NCBI RefSeq assembly: GCF_014651615.1 | Contig: NZ_BMXF01000002.1 | Span: 737,629 to 801,628 of the forward strand | DNA length: 64,000 nt | Reading direction: 5' to 3' | Source: Persicitalea jodogahamensis | Lineage (GTDB): Bacteria; Bacteroidota; Bacteroidia; Cytophagales; Spirosomataceae | Part shown: piece after piece, positions 25,603-34,842 of the stretch | Position numbering within the stretch: position 1 is the first letter of the stretch | Layout of the letters: every line of letters starts with the position of its first letter | Notes under the pieces: generated by a model | Told to the model about the DNA's origin: nothing | The model's input: the letters and a program-made list of their open reading frames with translations, nothing else | Database searches by the model: none | Translations under genes and position numbers: made by a program

Positions 25603-26301
25603 ATGCAGGACATTCGCTCCGAACTTGCTGCCATAGCCGACGAGGCACGCGCCTTGCAGGTAGCGCGGTTTTTCCAGACCGGACCGGGACAGTACGCCGA
25701 AGGAGACGTATTCTGGGGGATTCCCAATCCCAGAGTTCGGGAAGTGGCAAAGCGTTGGTTGAACCTGAATATCCGGCAGACCGAAAAACTACTCCGCGAT
25801 CCCGTTCACGAATGTCGCTTTGCAGCCCTGCTCATTTGGGTGGGGCAGTATCCGAAAGCCGATGCTTATGATCAGCAGGTAATATTCAACAGCTATCTGG
25901 CTCATCTTGATTTTATCAACAACTGGGATTTGGTAGACCTGTCAGCTCCACAAATTGTGGGGCACCATTTGTTCGAAAAAGATCGCCGTATCATCTACGA
26001 TCTGGCACAGCGTCCTCACTTATGGTCGCAGCGGGTAGCGATCATAGCCACTTTGTATTTTATCCGGAAAAATCAATTCTCCGACACCCTGGCATTGTCG
26101 AAAATGCTTCTAACCCATCCGCATCATCTCATTCATAAGGCTGTGGGCTGGATGCTGCGCGAAGTAGGCAAACGTGATCCCGATGCAATGGAGGAATTTC
26201 TGCACCGGCATATTGCTTCCCTGCCGCGCACCACGCTGCGATACGCTATCGAGAAACTGCCGCCCTTTCGCAGGCAGTATTACCTTTCTCTTCAATTTTG
26301 A
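25603..26301 (+). CDS. AlkD-like DNA alkylation repair protein
   Basis: A 232-residue all-helical protein of the AlkD family of DNA glycosylases, which remove N3- and N7-alkylpurines using HEAT-like repeats. Family-like segments are VFWGIPNPRVREVAKRW (about 30-46), CRFAALLIWVGQY, NNWDLVDLSAPQIVG (about 106-120) with the catalytic-region Trp-Asp, and LIHKAVGWMLREVGKRDP (about 176-193). Length is normal. It lies alone between the ftsZ terminator and the accD promoter. Confidence 0.88.
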   Translation: MQDIRSELAAIADEARALQVARFFQTGPGQYAEGDVFWGIPNPRVREVAKRWLNLNIRQTEKLLRDPVHECRFAALLIWVGQYPKADAYDQQVIFNSYLAHLDFINNWDLVDLSAPQIVGHHLFEKDRRIIYDLAQRPHLWSQRVAIIATLYFIRKNQFSDTLALSKMLLTHPHHLIHKAVGWMLREVGKRDPDAMEEFLHRHIASLPRTTLRYAIEKLPPFRRQYYLSLQF

Positions 26302-26394
26302 CTTTGTAGCGGCCATACGGCAGATGATTGAAATAGGGGATTATCGGTTACCGTTCAATATGCCCATCATTTCTTCGGTTAAATTTTTCATTAC

Positions 26395-26402
26395 TATCTT
26401 TG
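26395..26402 (+). promoter_or_regulatory. -7 promoter box for accD
   Basis: TATCTTTG matches the TAnnTTTG consensus 65 bases before accD. Just downstream a seven-base stem (ACCCGAT 26405-26411 with ATCGGGT 26421-26427) would sit in the 5' untranslated region. No clear -33 element. Confidence 0.45.
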
Positions 26403-26466
26403 GCACCCGATTACGGTAAAATCGGGTATTTGAGACGATCCAGAATCCAGCACTTAACAACCATTT

Positions 26467-27309
26467 ATGTCTTGGTTTATACGTAAAGAAAAAGGAATCA
26501 ACACCCCAACGGAGATGAAGCGCGAAGCTCCGGACGGACTTTGGTACCAGTGCCCGAATTGCAAGAAAATCATGCAAACCCGTGAGCACAAGATGAACGC
26601 TTATACTTGCGAGCACTGTAATTACCACGAAAAAGTCGGTTCGGAAGCTTACTTCGAGATCCTTTTCGACCACAACAAATTCACAGAGCTGGATGCCAGC
26701 CTGACCTCTGCTGACCCGCTGAATTTCAAAGATACTAAGGCCTATCCCGACCGTATCCGCAGCACAATGGAAAAAACCGGCCTGAAAGACGCGGTGCGAA
26801 CGGGGTATGGTAGAATGAATGACCTGGAAATCGTGATCGCCTGTATGGATTTCAATTTCATCGGTGGCTCAATGGGGTCGGTAGTAGGGGAGAAGATTGC
26901 GCGAGCCATCGACCATGCCCTGAAAAACCGGCAGCCTTTTCTGATGATTTCCCGCTCGGGCGGAGCCAGAATGATGGAAGCGGGCTTCTCCCTGATGCAA
27001 ATGGCTAAAACATCCGCTAAGCTGGCGCTTCTCTCGGAGGCGGGCATTCCGTATATTTCGCTACTCACCGACCCCACTACGGGGGGCGTTACGGCGTCTT
27101 ATGCCATGTTGGGTGACTTCAACATTTCAGAACCCGAAGCCCTTATCGGCTTTGCCGGGCCACGCGTGATCCGAGAAACCATTGGCAAAGATTTACCAAA
27201 AGGCTTCCAGAGCGCCGAGTTCGTATTGGAACACGGCTTCCTTGACTTCATCGTTGATCGTAAAGACCTGAAAGACAAACTTACCAGCCTGCTCAAAATG
27301 ATTCAATAA
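26467..27309 (+). CDS. accD: acetyl-CoA carboxylase carboxyltransferase subunit beta
   Basis: A 280-residue subunit of the carboxyltransferase that makes malonyl-CoA for fatty-acid synthesis. The N-terminal zinc ribbon uses Cys29, Cys32, Cys48 and Cys51 ([16 protein letters not shown]). The crotonase-fold core shows [29 protein letters not shown] and [17 protein letters not shown] with the oxyanion glycines. Normal length. Its TAA overlaps the ATG of the radical SAM gene by one base, so translation is coupled. It also links logically to the malonyl-CoA synthetase near 59 kb, which feeds the same pool. Confidence 0.96.
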   Translation: MSWFIRKEKGINTPTEMKREAPDGLWYQCPNCKKIMQTREHKMNAYTCEHCNYHEKVGSEAYFEILFDHNKFTELDASLTSADPLNFKDTKAYPDRIRSTMEKTGLKDAVRTGYGRMNDLEIVIACMDFNFIGGSMGSVVGEKIARAIDHALKNRQPFLMISRSGGARMMEAGFSLMQMAKTSAKLALLSEAGIPYISLLTDPTTGGVTASYAMLGDFNISEPEALIGFAGPRVIRETIGKDLPKGFQSAEFVLEHGFLDFIVDRKDLKDKLTSLLKMIQ

Positions 27310-28280
27310 TGCGGTTGGTGTCCCATCCCGTCTTGTGCAATTATTACTTAACCTACCGCTGTAATGCGACTTGTGGGTTTTGCGATATCTGGGAACGGCC
27401 TTCACCTTACGTGACGCTCGAAAACTTTCGGCAAAACGTGAGCGACCTGAAAGCACTGGGTGTGAAAGTAATCGACTTCACAGGCGGTGAGCCGCTATTG
27501 CACCGCCAATTGGATCAGCTGCTTCGTGAAGCCAAAGATCAGGGAATGATCACTACCGTAACGACTAACGGTCTGCTTTACCCCAAACATGCCGAAAAGC
27601 TAAGCGGGTTAATCGACATGCTTCATTTTTCACTGGATTCGCCTATTCGTGAGGAACACGATAAGTCGCGTGGAGTGAAATGCTTCGATAAAGTGATAGA
27701 GTCCATCGCGATCGCTCGCCGACTGGGTGAGCGACCCGATATTCTTTTCACGGTTTTTGAAGAAAATATTCATCAGATCAAGCAATTAAGGGAAGACATC
27801 TGCCTGCCCAATGACCTGGTGCTTATCCTGAATCCGGTTTTTTCCTATAACGAAGTGGGCGGAAATCTATCTGCGTCCGCCCTGAGCGAATTAACCCGCT
27901 GGGGCAAACAGAAGAACGTCTATCTTAACGATGCCTTTGTGCAGTTACGAATAGACGGCGGCAATCACGTTGAAGATCCTATCTGCAAGGCTGCCAGCAC
28001 CACGCTGGTAATTTCACCCGAAAACAAACTTGTGCTTCCCTGCTACCACTTGGGATTGAAGGAGTTTCCGATCGAGGGCAAGTTGAAGGTACTTTACCAA
28101 TCTGAGGAAGTTCAGAAGCTCGTAGCCCTCGAAGGCCGCCTGCCTGCCTGCGAAGGCTGCGCGATCAATTGTTACATGCAGCCATCATTTGCCGTAGAAA
28201 TGAATAGATACTGGTGGAAGGCCTTGCCGAGTACTTTGAAATACAACCGGATCAAAGGCACGTGGAAGCAGATGTTTTAA
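27309..28280 (+). CDS. radical SAM protein, coupled to accD
   Basis: A 323-residue radical SAM enzyme. The [4Fe-4S] cluster motif is C18-x3-C22-x2-C25 (CNATCGFC), followed by the SAM-binding DFTGGEPLLH (about 57-66) and TTNGLLYP. The C-terminal quarter has extra cysteines (ICKAAS, LPCYHLG, ACEGCAINC), as in SPASM-like auxiliary cluster regions. No signal peptide. Substrate is unknown. The one-base TAATG overlap with accD shows co-translation, so a role near lipid or acyl metabolism, or modification of a protein made from this locus, is possible but only inferred. Confidence 0.85.
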   Translation: MRLVSHPVLCNYYLTYRCNATCGFCDIWERPSPYVTLENFRQNVSDLKALGVKVIDFTGGEPLLHRQLDQLLREAKDQGMITTVTTNGLLYPKHAEKLSGLIDMLHFSLDSPIREEHDKSRGVKCFDKVIESIAIARRLGERPDILFTVFEENIHQIKQLREDICLPNDLVLILNPVFSYNEVGGNLSASALSELTRWGKQKNVYLNDAFVQLRIDGGNHVEDPICKAASTTLVISPENKLVLPCYHLGLKEFPIEGKLKVLYQSEEVQKLVALEGRLPACEGCAINCYMQPSFAVEMNRYWWKALPSTLKYNRIKGTWKQMF

Positions 28281-28375
28281 TAAGTTGTTCAACGGATGCC
28301 GCCTATGGCCGGGAATTGAAAAACACAAAATTTAAAACTTAATCCCGGGTTCCACTCCGGTAATAAAAATTCCCT

Positions 28376-28383
28376 TACTTTTG
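28376..28383 (+). promoter_or_regulatory. -7 promoter box for kup
   Basis: TACTTTTG fits TAnnTTTG, 61 bases before the kup ATG. The -33 region is not distinct. Confidence 0.45.
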
Positions 28384-28444
28384 GCGACTTTTTTGCAAGA
28401 AATACTCGACAGATCTTCCCCTCTCTGGTCGTCAATGCACGTCA

Positions 28445-30385
28445 ATGGATAATCACAAAAATTTAGATCGGGTTTCCGCCGCCGGAGTACTGGTAGCGAT
28501 GGGTATCATCTTTGGTGACATCGGCACCTCACCGCTGTACGTACTCAAAGCCATTGCCGGTACTGAAACGATCACGGAGGAACTTATCCTCGGCGCGCTC
28601 TCGTGTATTTTCTGGACGTTGACCCTCCAGACCACCGTCAAGTACGTAATCCTGATTCTCAGAGCGGACAATAACGGTGAGGGCGGAATTTTTGCCCTTT
28701 TTGCATTGGTACGCCGCCATGCCAGGTGGCTTACTGTCCCGGCAATTATCGGCGGGGCCACGCTATTGTCGGATAGTATCATCACGCCCCCCATCTCGGT
28801 TTCTTCCGCCGTTGAGGGGATCAGGGCCATTTACCCGACCATCGAGACGATCCCCATTGTCCTGATTATTCTGACGATCCTGTTTACCATTCAGGTATTC
28901 GGTACCAACAAAGTCGGAGCCGCTTTTGGTCCGGTGATGCTCACCTGGTTTGTCATGCTGGGAACAGTGGGCGGAGTGGCGCTGCTCGGCGATCCGGGGG
29001 TACTTCGGGCCGTTAGCCCGCACTACGCCTACCAGTTATTGGTAGTACACCCGGGTGGTTTCTGGCTCCTGGGCGCCGTTTTTCTATGTACTACAGGAGC
29101 TGAGGCTTTGTATTCTGATCTGGGCCACTGCGGTCGGGGCAACATCAGGATAAGCTGGATTTTTGTAAAAAGCTGCCTTTTGCTGAATTATTTCGGGCAG
29201 GGAGCCTACGTGCTCAAATTCAGCGGACAAATGCTGGCCGAGCGAAATCCGTTTTACGAAATCATGCCACTTTGGTTCCTGCCTTTCGGGATCGGAATCG
29301 CTACCCTGGCCACCGTCATCGCCAGCCAGGCTATGCTGAGTGGCGCATTCACGCTGATCAGCGAGGCCATCCGGCTCAACTTTTGGCCTAAGGTGCGGTT
29401 GGTGTATCCTTCTAACCAAAAAGGCCAGCTTTACGTACCAAGTATCAACTTTTTACTCTACGCGGGTTGCGTGGGGGTAGTTCTCTACTTTAGAGAATCG
29501 TCCAAAATGGAAGCTGCCTATGGCCTGGCCATCACCATGACGATGATGATGAACACAGTTCTGTTTGGCTACTACCTTTACATGAAAAAGGTCAACATGT
29601 GGTGGGTTGCGGCTTTCATTGGCTTTTATATGTTCATCGAGGGCTGTTTCCTCATAGCCAATATGGTCAAATTTACCCACGGTGGCTGGGTGACGGTATT
29701 CATCGCGAGTATCATGGGCGGCGTGATGTTTGTGTGGCTGCGGGCTTTTTACATCAAGCTGCGGCTCACGGAATTTGCCAAACTGGAAAACTACCTTCCT
29801 GCTCTTCGGGAGCTTAGCCGCGATATCAGCATTCCCAAATACGCCACGCACCTGGTGTACATGAGCAATGCCTCGCGCGCCAGCGAAATCGAAACCAAAG
29901 TGATTTACTCCATATTCCAGAAACGTCCCAAACGCGCTGACATTTATTGGTTCGTCCATGTGGACACGCTCGACGATCCCTACACGATGGAGTACAAGGT
30001 GGATGTACTGGAAGAAGATGATGTGATTAAAGTAACCTTCCGGTTGGGCTTTCGTGTTGAACAGCGGATTAACCTTTTCTTCCGCCGGGTGATTGAAGAC
30101 ATGGTCAAAAATAAGGAAGTGGACATCACAAGTCGTTATGAGTCGCTGAGCCGGCAGAATATGACGGGAGATTTCCGCTTCGTAGTACTGGAACGCTTCC
30201 TGTCATTTGAAAACGACCTGCCCTTTTTCGAGCAGGTCGTGATGAAGGCTTACTTCTTTATCAAGGATTTTACCACTTCCGAGGACCGCTGGTTTGGTCT
30301 AGACAGCAGCTCAGTGAAAATTGAGAAGGTGCCGTTGATTATACGGCCCGCCGAAAATGTAAAGCTCCGGCGAGTCTATAGTTAA
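28445..30385 (+). CDS. kup: KUP-family potassium uptake protein
   Basis: A 646-residue K+:H+ symporter of the KUP/HAK/KT family with about 12 membrane helices in the first 440 residues and a soluble C-terminal domain. The signature GIIFGDIGTSPLYVLKAI is at 21-38, with GEGGIFALFALVRR (about 78-91) and the GAEALYSDLGHCG loop (about 218-230). Length matches the family. It converges with the aldo/keto reductase gene; only four bases separate the stops. Confidence 0.95.
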   Translation: MDNHKNLDRVSAAGVLVAMGIIFGDIGTSPLYVLKAIAGTETITEELILGALSCIFWTLTLQTTVKYVILILRADNNGEGGIFALFALVRRHARWLTVPAIIGGATLLSDSIITPPISVSSAVEGIRAIYPTIETIPIVLIILTILFTIQVFGTNKVGAAFGPVMLTWFVMLGTVGGVALLGDPGVLRAVSPHYAYQLLVVHPGGFWLLGAVFLCTTGAEALYSDLGHCGRGNIRISWIFVKSCLLLNYFGQGAYVLKFSGQMLAERNPFYEIMPLWFLPFGIGIATLATVIASQAMLSGAFTLISEAIRLNFWPKVRLVYPSNQKGQLYVPSINFLLYAGCVGVVLYFRESSKMEAAYGLAITMTMMMNTVLFGYYLYMKKVNMWWVAAFIGFYMFIEGCFLIANMVKFTHGGWVTVFIASIMGGVMFVWLRAFYIKLRLTEFAKLENYLPALRELSRDISIPKYATHLVYMSNASRASEIETKVIYSIFQKRPKRADIYWFVHVDTLDDPYTMEYKVDVLEEDDVIKVTFRLGFRVEQRINLFFRRVIEDMVKNKEVDITSRYESLSRQNMTGDFRFVVLERFLSFENDLPFFEQVVMKAYFFIKDFTTSEDRWFGLDSSSVKIEKVPLIIRPAENVKLRRVYS

Positions 30386-30389
30386 AGCC

Positions 30390-31349
30390 TCACTCATCCC
30401 AGATATTGGCCACCGTATAGTCAGTGCCTTGCTGTGCCCATGTTTCTCCATTGATGTAGCGGAAGTGACGATCCAGCATGGAAATTTTGGCCATGTCATC
30501 TTCATCTAGCTTGATGCCGGCTGCATCAAAGTTTTCCTGTAATCGCTTCTTGTTCACCGATTTCGGGATTACTGCCGTATCGCGGGAAACTGCCCAAGCC
30601 AGAGCGATCTGCGCCCAGGTGCAGTCATGTTTCTTTTCAAGAATCTTAACTGTGGGATTATCCTGCAAGCTTGGATCATCGTCCTTCTTGAGGCGATCAG
30701 GCCGGTCGTTGGAGCCAAGCGGTGAGTAGGCGGTGAGTTGAATGCCGTTCTTGTGACAGAAGTCAACCAGTGTAGCTTGTTGCAAGAACGGATGCATTTC
30801 CACCTGGTTCATAGCGGGCTTGATTCGGGCGGTCAGCAGTAGTTCCTGAATCTTCTTCATGCTGAAATTGGATACCCCGATGTGCTTCGTAAGGCCGGCG
30901 TCCACGCAGGCTTCCATGGCTGTCCAGGTGGCGGCCAGCGGCACTTCCCGCAGGCTGAGGAAATCGTCGCTGCCTGTTGGAAAATTGATGCCCAAGCTTG
31001 GTTTCAGCGCAATGGGCCAGTGAACAAGATAGAGGTCGAGGTAGTCAAGTTGCAGGTCGGCGAGCGTTTTCTCCAGGGCGGGCCGCACGTCCTCCGGCCT
31101 ATGCATGCTATTCCAGAGTTTGGAGGTGATCCAAAGCTGATCGCGTTTCACACGGCCTTCATCCATTGCATGACGCAAGGCCCGGCCTACTTCGGCTTCA
31201 TTTCCGTAAATCGCGGCGCAGTCAAAGTGGCGGTAGCCTATTTCGATGGCTTCAAGGATGGCCTTATAAAGTTCTCCTTCCTTAGATTTCCAGGTACCCA
31301 GCCCTAAGGCCGGAATTTTATCACTTTCTCCAATGATTAGGGTTTTCAT
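30390..31349 (-). CDS. aldo/keto reductase
   Basis: A 319-residue NADPH-dependent TIM-barrel reductase. The catalytic tetrad is readable: Asp43 and Tyr48 in FDCAAIYGNE, Lys77 in TSKLW and His110 in YLVHWP. The cofactor-binding tail PKSVNKKRLQENFDA and a C-terminal loop with GETWA follow. It resembles the alcohol dehydrogenase (NADP+)/aldehyde reductase branch, which reduces a range of aldehydes. It is a lone gene between convergent kup and the divergent epimerase gene. Confidence 0.93.
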   Translation of the reverse strand: MKTLIIGESDKIPALGLGTWKSKEGELYKAILEAIEIGYRHFDCAAIYGNEAEVGRALRHAMDEGRVKRDQLWITSKLWNSMHRPEDVRPALEKTLADLQLDYLDLYLVHWPIALKPSLGINFPTGSDDFLSLREVPLAATWTAMEACVDAGLTKHIGVSNFSMKKIQELLLTARIKPAMNQVEMHPFLQQATLVDFCHKNGIQLTAYSPLGSNDRPDRLKKDDDPSLQDNPTVKILEKKHDCTWAQIALAWAVSRDTAVIPKSVNKKRLQENFDAAGIKLDEDDMAKISMLDRHFRYINGETWAQQGTDYTVANIWDE

Positions 31350-31448
31350 GTAGGGGTTGGTTTTGTTTTATGCAAAATGCGGATGTTAAAAATATCGTTC
31401 CGGCAGTTTTTCAAAGCCAAAAGGGCGTAAAGCGTCCCAAAGATGCCT

Positions 31449-31456
31449 TAACTTTG
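31449..31456 (+). promoter_or_regulatory. -7 promoter box for the epimerase gene
   Basis: TAACTTTG fits the TAnnTTTG consensus, 34 bases before the ATG at 31491. Confidence 0.45.
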
Positions 31457-31490
31457 AACCTGTATAAAATAATAACCTTGTCACTGACCC

Positions 31491-32552
31491 ATGAAAATTC
31501 TCATTACGGGCGGAGCCGGATTCGTTGGTTCCTCCCTGGCAATTGCCTTGAAAAATAACTATCCAGACTATCAAATATTCGCGCTTGACAACTTGAAGAG
31601 ACGCGGTTCGGAGCTGAACCTAAGCCGCTTAAAAAAAGCTGGGGTCGAGTTCGTTCATGGAGATATTCGCAACAAAGAAGATTTTGACGCCTTGCCTGCC
31701 GTCGACACTGTCATTGAAGCCTCTGCCGAGCCCTCAGTACTCGCCGGGTTGGACGGTACGCCCGACTACCTCATCAACACCAATCTTTTCGGTACGGTCA
31801 ATTGCCTGAACTACGCTCTTAAGCATAAAGCGGCCTTTATATTTCTGTCCACAAGCCGCGTCTATCCTATCAAGACGCTGGAATCGCTCAATTTCGTAGA
31901 GGAGGAAACCCGCTTCGCTCTAGCTGATGATCAGCCCGTGCCGGGGGCATCGTCCCGGGGCATCGCAGAGGATTTTCCGCTTGATGGCCCGAGGTCACTG
32001 TATGGAACTACGAAGTTAGCCTCCGAATTACTGATTCAGGAGTACAATGAATTCTATAACCTCAAAACGGTCATCAATCGTTGTGGCGTGATTACCGGAC
32101 CCTGGCAGATGGGCAAAGTCGATCAGGGCGTGATGGTACTTTGGGTGGCGAAGCACTACTTCCAGCAGCAACTCGGGTACTTTGGCTACGGCGGCACAGG
32201 CAAGCAAATCCGCGACATGCTGCACGTCGCCGATCTCTACCGACTTATCGACTGGCAACTACACAATCTCGATAAAGTCGACGGGCAAATCCTGAACGCG
32301 GGTGGCGGGTTGGAGAGCAGCGCGTCGTTACAGGAACTCACTGAAATCTGCCAGAAAGTGACGGGCCACACCATCCCGATCAAGGCCGTGGCCGAAACCC
32401 GCACTGCCGACATACGGCTTTATGTGACGGACAATACCCGAGTGACGGAACTGACAGGCTGGAAGCCGGAGATCGGCATCAGGCAGATTGTGGAAGAGAT
32501 TGCCGAATGGTTGAAGGAGAATGAGGCCGATTTGGGACCAATTTTGCGATAG
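31491..32552 (+). CDS. NAD-dependent sugar epimerase (extended SDR, CDP-paratose 2-epimerase-like)
   Basis: A 353-residue extended short-chain dehydrogenase. The NAD loop is TGGAGFVG (6-13), the cofactor contact DNLKRRG is near 36, and the catalytic pair is Tyr171 and Lys175 in SLYGTTK. The motif STSRVYPI and the NRCGVITGPWQMGKVDQGV block resemble CDP-tyvelose/paratose 2-epimerases more than UDP-glucose 4-epimerases. The substrate is therefore probably a nucleotide sugar for surface polysaccharide, but the exact one cannot be read from the sequence. Confidence 0.85.
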   Translation: MKILITGGAGFVGSSLAIALKNNYPDYQIFALDNLKRRGSELNLSRLKKAGVEFVHGDIRNKEDFDALPAVDTVIEASAEPSVLAGLDGTPDYLINTNLFGTVNCLNYALKHKAAFIFLSTSRVYPIKTLESLNFVEEETRFALADDQPVPGASSRGIAEDFPLDGPRSLYGTTKLASELLIQEYNEFYNLKTVINRCGVITGPWQMGKVDQGVMVLWVAKHYFQQQLGYFGYGGTGKQIRDMLHVADLYRLIDWQLHNLDKVDGQILNAGGGLESSASLQELTEICQKVTGHTIPIKAVAETRTADIRLYVTDNTRVTELTGWKPEIGIRQIVEEIAEWLKENEADLGPILR

Positions 32553-32721
32553 AGACTATAGCACGTCCTGTCGGGCCGCTTTCAGAATTTTAATATGGCA
32601 ATAAATTGCAGGGATATAGCGATATCCCACCTGTCTTTTGGCTGTTGCCAAGGGGTAGTTGGCCCTAAAATCCCGGTTTTTCCTTATTTTGCCAAAAACA
32701 AACGAACCAAATCACGCTTTC

Positions 32722-34701
32722 ATGGCGAAAAAGAAAAACTTTCTGATTCCTGAAAATATTGAAGGCCGCACCCGTGTGGTCATTGAAAACTTCATCCCCG
32801 AAATAAACGAAGGCCAGTTTGCGGTCAAGGCCGTTCCCGGCGAGAGCATCCATGTCGAGGCCGACGTTTTTTGCGACGGCCACGACCACATCACCGCCCG
32901 GCTGCTCTACAAACACATCGACGATTCCGACTGGTCGGAAGTGGGTATGACGCTTATCGTCAACGACCGCTACGAGGCTGATTTTACCGTTGAGAAACAA
33001 GGTCAATACGTCTATACCATTGAAGGATGGGTCGATCATATAGATACCTGGCAACACGATACTGAGCTGAAAATCAAGGCCGGACAGCGTGTGCCGCTTG
33101 AACTGCTGATGGGCGCCAACTTTCTGGAAGGCATGCTGGACAAAGCCACCGCCGGGGATAAGCCGCTCATTGCGGAGGCTATCGACATCATGCGAAACGA
33201 GCATCGCAATGAGGAGGCTCGTCAACTGGCTTTGAGTTTTCGGATGACCGAGTGGCTGCAACGCTATCCCGAACGGAAATTCACGACCCGCTATCGCGAA
33301 CTACCCTTGTACGTCGATCGCGAACGCGCCGGGTTCAGTGCCTGGTACTCCATGTTTCCGCGCTCGTCGGCCCCTGAGCCTGACCGCCACGGTACTTTCC
33401 AGGATCAGATCAAACTGCTGCCCCGGATCGCCGATCTGGGGTTCGACGTCCTGTACCTGCCGCCGATTCATCCCATCGGCAAGCAGTTCAGGAAGGGCAA
33501 GAACAACGTCGTTACGGCCCAGCCCGGTGAGCCGGGGGTGCCTTATGCTATTGGCAGCGAACTGGGCGGCCACGACGCGATCAGCCCCGATCTCGGTACG
33601 CTGGACGACTACAAGCAACTGGTTGCCGCCGCCAAGGACTTTGGGATGGAAGTCGCGATGGACTTAGCGATCCAGTGCTCGCCTGACCACCCTTGGGTGA
33701 AGGATCACCCGGAATGGTTTACGATTCGGCCCGACGGCACGATTCAGTACGCCGAAAATCCACCCAAAAAGTACCAGGATATTTATCCCATCAACTTTGA
33801 AAGTTCCGACTGGCAGGGTTTGTGGCTCGAAATGCGCCGCATTCTACTGCTTTGGGGCGAATGGGGTACCCGTATCATCCGTGTGGACAATCCGCACACG
33901 AAGGCGTTCAAGTTTTGGGAATGGGTTATCGCTGAGGTAAAGGCGCAATATCCGGACATGATTTTCCTGTCCGAAGCATTCACCCGCCCGAAGGTTATGC
34001 GGCAATTGGCCAAAGTCGGATTCACGCAGTCGTACACGTACTATACCTGGCGCACCGAAAAATGGGAGATTGAAGAGTATCTGACTGAACTCACGCAGTC
34101 GGAGATGAAGTACTACTACCGGCCCAACTTCTGGCCCAATACCCACGACATCAACCCGTATTTGCTGCAGGGGGGGCATGAGCCGTACTTCCTGATTCGG
34201 TACTTTATGGCAGCCACGATGTCTTCCAACTACGGCATCTTCGGCCCAACGTTCGAGTACATGGTGCACGATGCTTATCCGGGTAAGGAGGAGTACCTTA
34301 ACTCTGAAAAATACGAAGTCCGGCATTGGGACTGGAACCGCGAAACCAAGCTGACGTACCTGATCCGCATTGTCAATCGGCTGCGGAAAGAGAACACTGC
34401 GTTGCAGTTCACGAATAACCTGCAATTTTGCCATATCGACAATGAGAACATTGTAGCCTACGTCAAAACGCACGCCAATGGAAATCGCATCCTGTGCGTC
34501 GTGAATCTGGATGGGTATAATACACAAGCGGGATGGGTACAGTTGCCGCTGCGATTACTGGGCAAAATGGAGCATGATTATTTCCGGGTCCATGACCTGG
34601 TGACGGGTACCATGCATACGTGGCAGGGTGAATGGAACTACGTCGAGCTGAACCCGCACATTATGCCGTTTCACCTCTTCCGAATAGAGGACATGTATTA
34701 A
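32722..34701 (+). CDS. glgE: alpha-1,4-glucan:maltose-1-phosphate maltosyltransferase
   Basis: A 659-residue GH13_3 enzyme that moves maltose from maltose-1-phosphate to the non-reducing end of an alpha-1,4-glucan. After an N-terminal beta domain the barrel shows LPPIHPIGKQFRKGKNN, the nucleophile Asp389 in RVDNPHTK and the acid/base Glu418 in FLSEAFTRP; these numbers lie close to those of the Streptomyces enzyme (394, 423). The frame opens at a TTG (32659), but the ATG at 32722 (MAKKKN) fits the family start. Maltokinase and glgB follow downstream, so glucan synthesis by the GlgE route is indicated. Confidence 0.95.
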   Translation: MAKKKNFLIPENIEGRTRVVIENFIPEINEGQFAVKAVPGESIHVEADVFCDGHDHITARLLYKHIDDSDWSEVGMTLIVNDRYEADFTVEKQGQYVYTIEGWVDHIDTWQHDTELKIKAGQRVPLELLMGANFLEGMLDKATAGDKPLIAEAIDIMRNEHRNEEARQLALSFRMTEWLQRYPERKFTTRYRELPLYVDRERAGFSAWYSMFPRSSAPEPDRHGTFQDQIKLLPRIADLGFDVLYLPPIHPIGKQFRKGKNNVVTAQPGEPGVPYAIGSELGGHDAISPDLGTLDDYKQLVAAAKDFGMEVAMDLAIQCSPDHPWVKDHPEWFTIRPDGTIQYAENPPKKYQDIYPINFESSDWQGLWLEMRRILLLWGEWGTRIIRVDNPHTKAFKFWEWVIAEVKAQYPDMIFLSEAFTRPKVMRQLAKVGFTQSYTYYTWRTEKWEIEEYLTELTQSEMKYYYRPNFWPNTHDINPYLLQGGHEPYFLIRYFMAATMSSNYGIFGPTFEYMVHDAYPGKEEYLNSEKYEVRHWDWNRETKLTYLIRIVNRLRKENTALQFTNNLQFCHIDNENIVAYVKTHANGNRILCVVNLDGYNTQAGWVQLPLRLLGKMEHDYFRVHDLVTGTMHTWQGEWNYVELNPHIMPFHLFRIEDMY

Positions 34702-34704
34702 GGG

Positions 34705-34727
34705 GCCGTAGGCTATCAGCCTCCGGC
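34705..34727 (+). terminator. possible terminator after glgE
   Basis: Ten-base arms (34705-34714 and 34718-34727) with one mismatch and a three-base loop, followed by a weakly T-rich sequence. It lies just after the glgE stop. Confidence 0.5.
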
Positions 34728-34842
34728 TCTTAGTGTTTGAATACCGTTGAGAATAAAGATTTTGGCCGCGCAGTAATTCACGATGCCTTTGATCGCCAGC
34801 TCTATACAAGCTAGGATAAGAAGGTTTTAAAACAACCAAACA

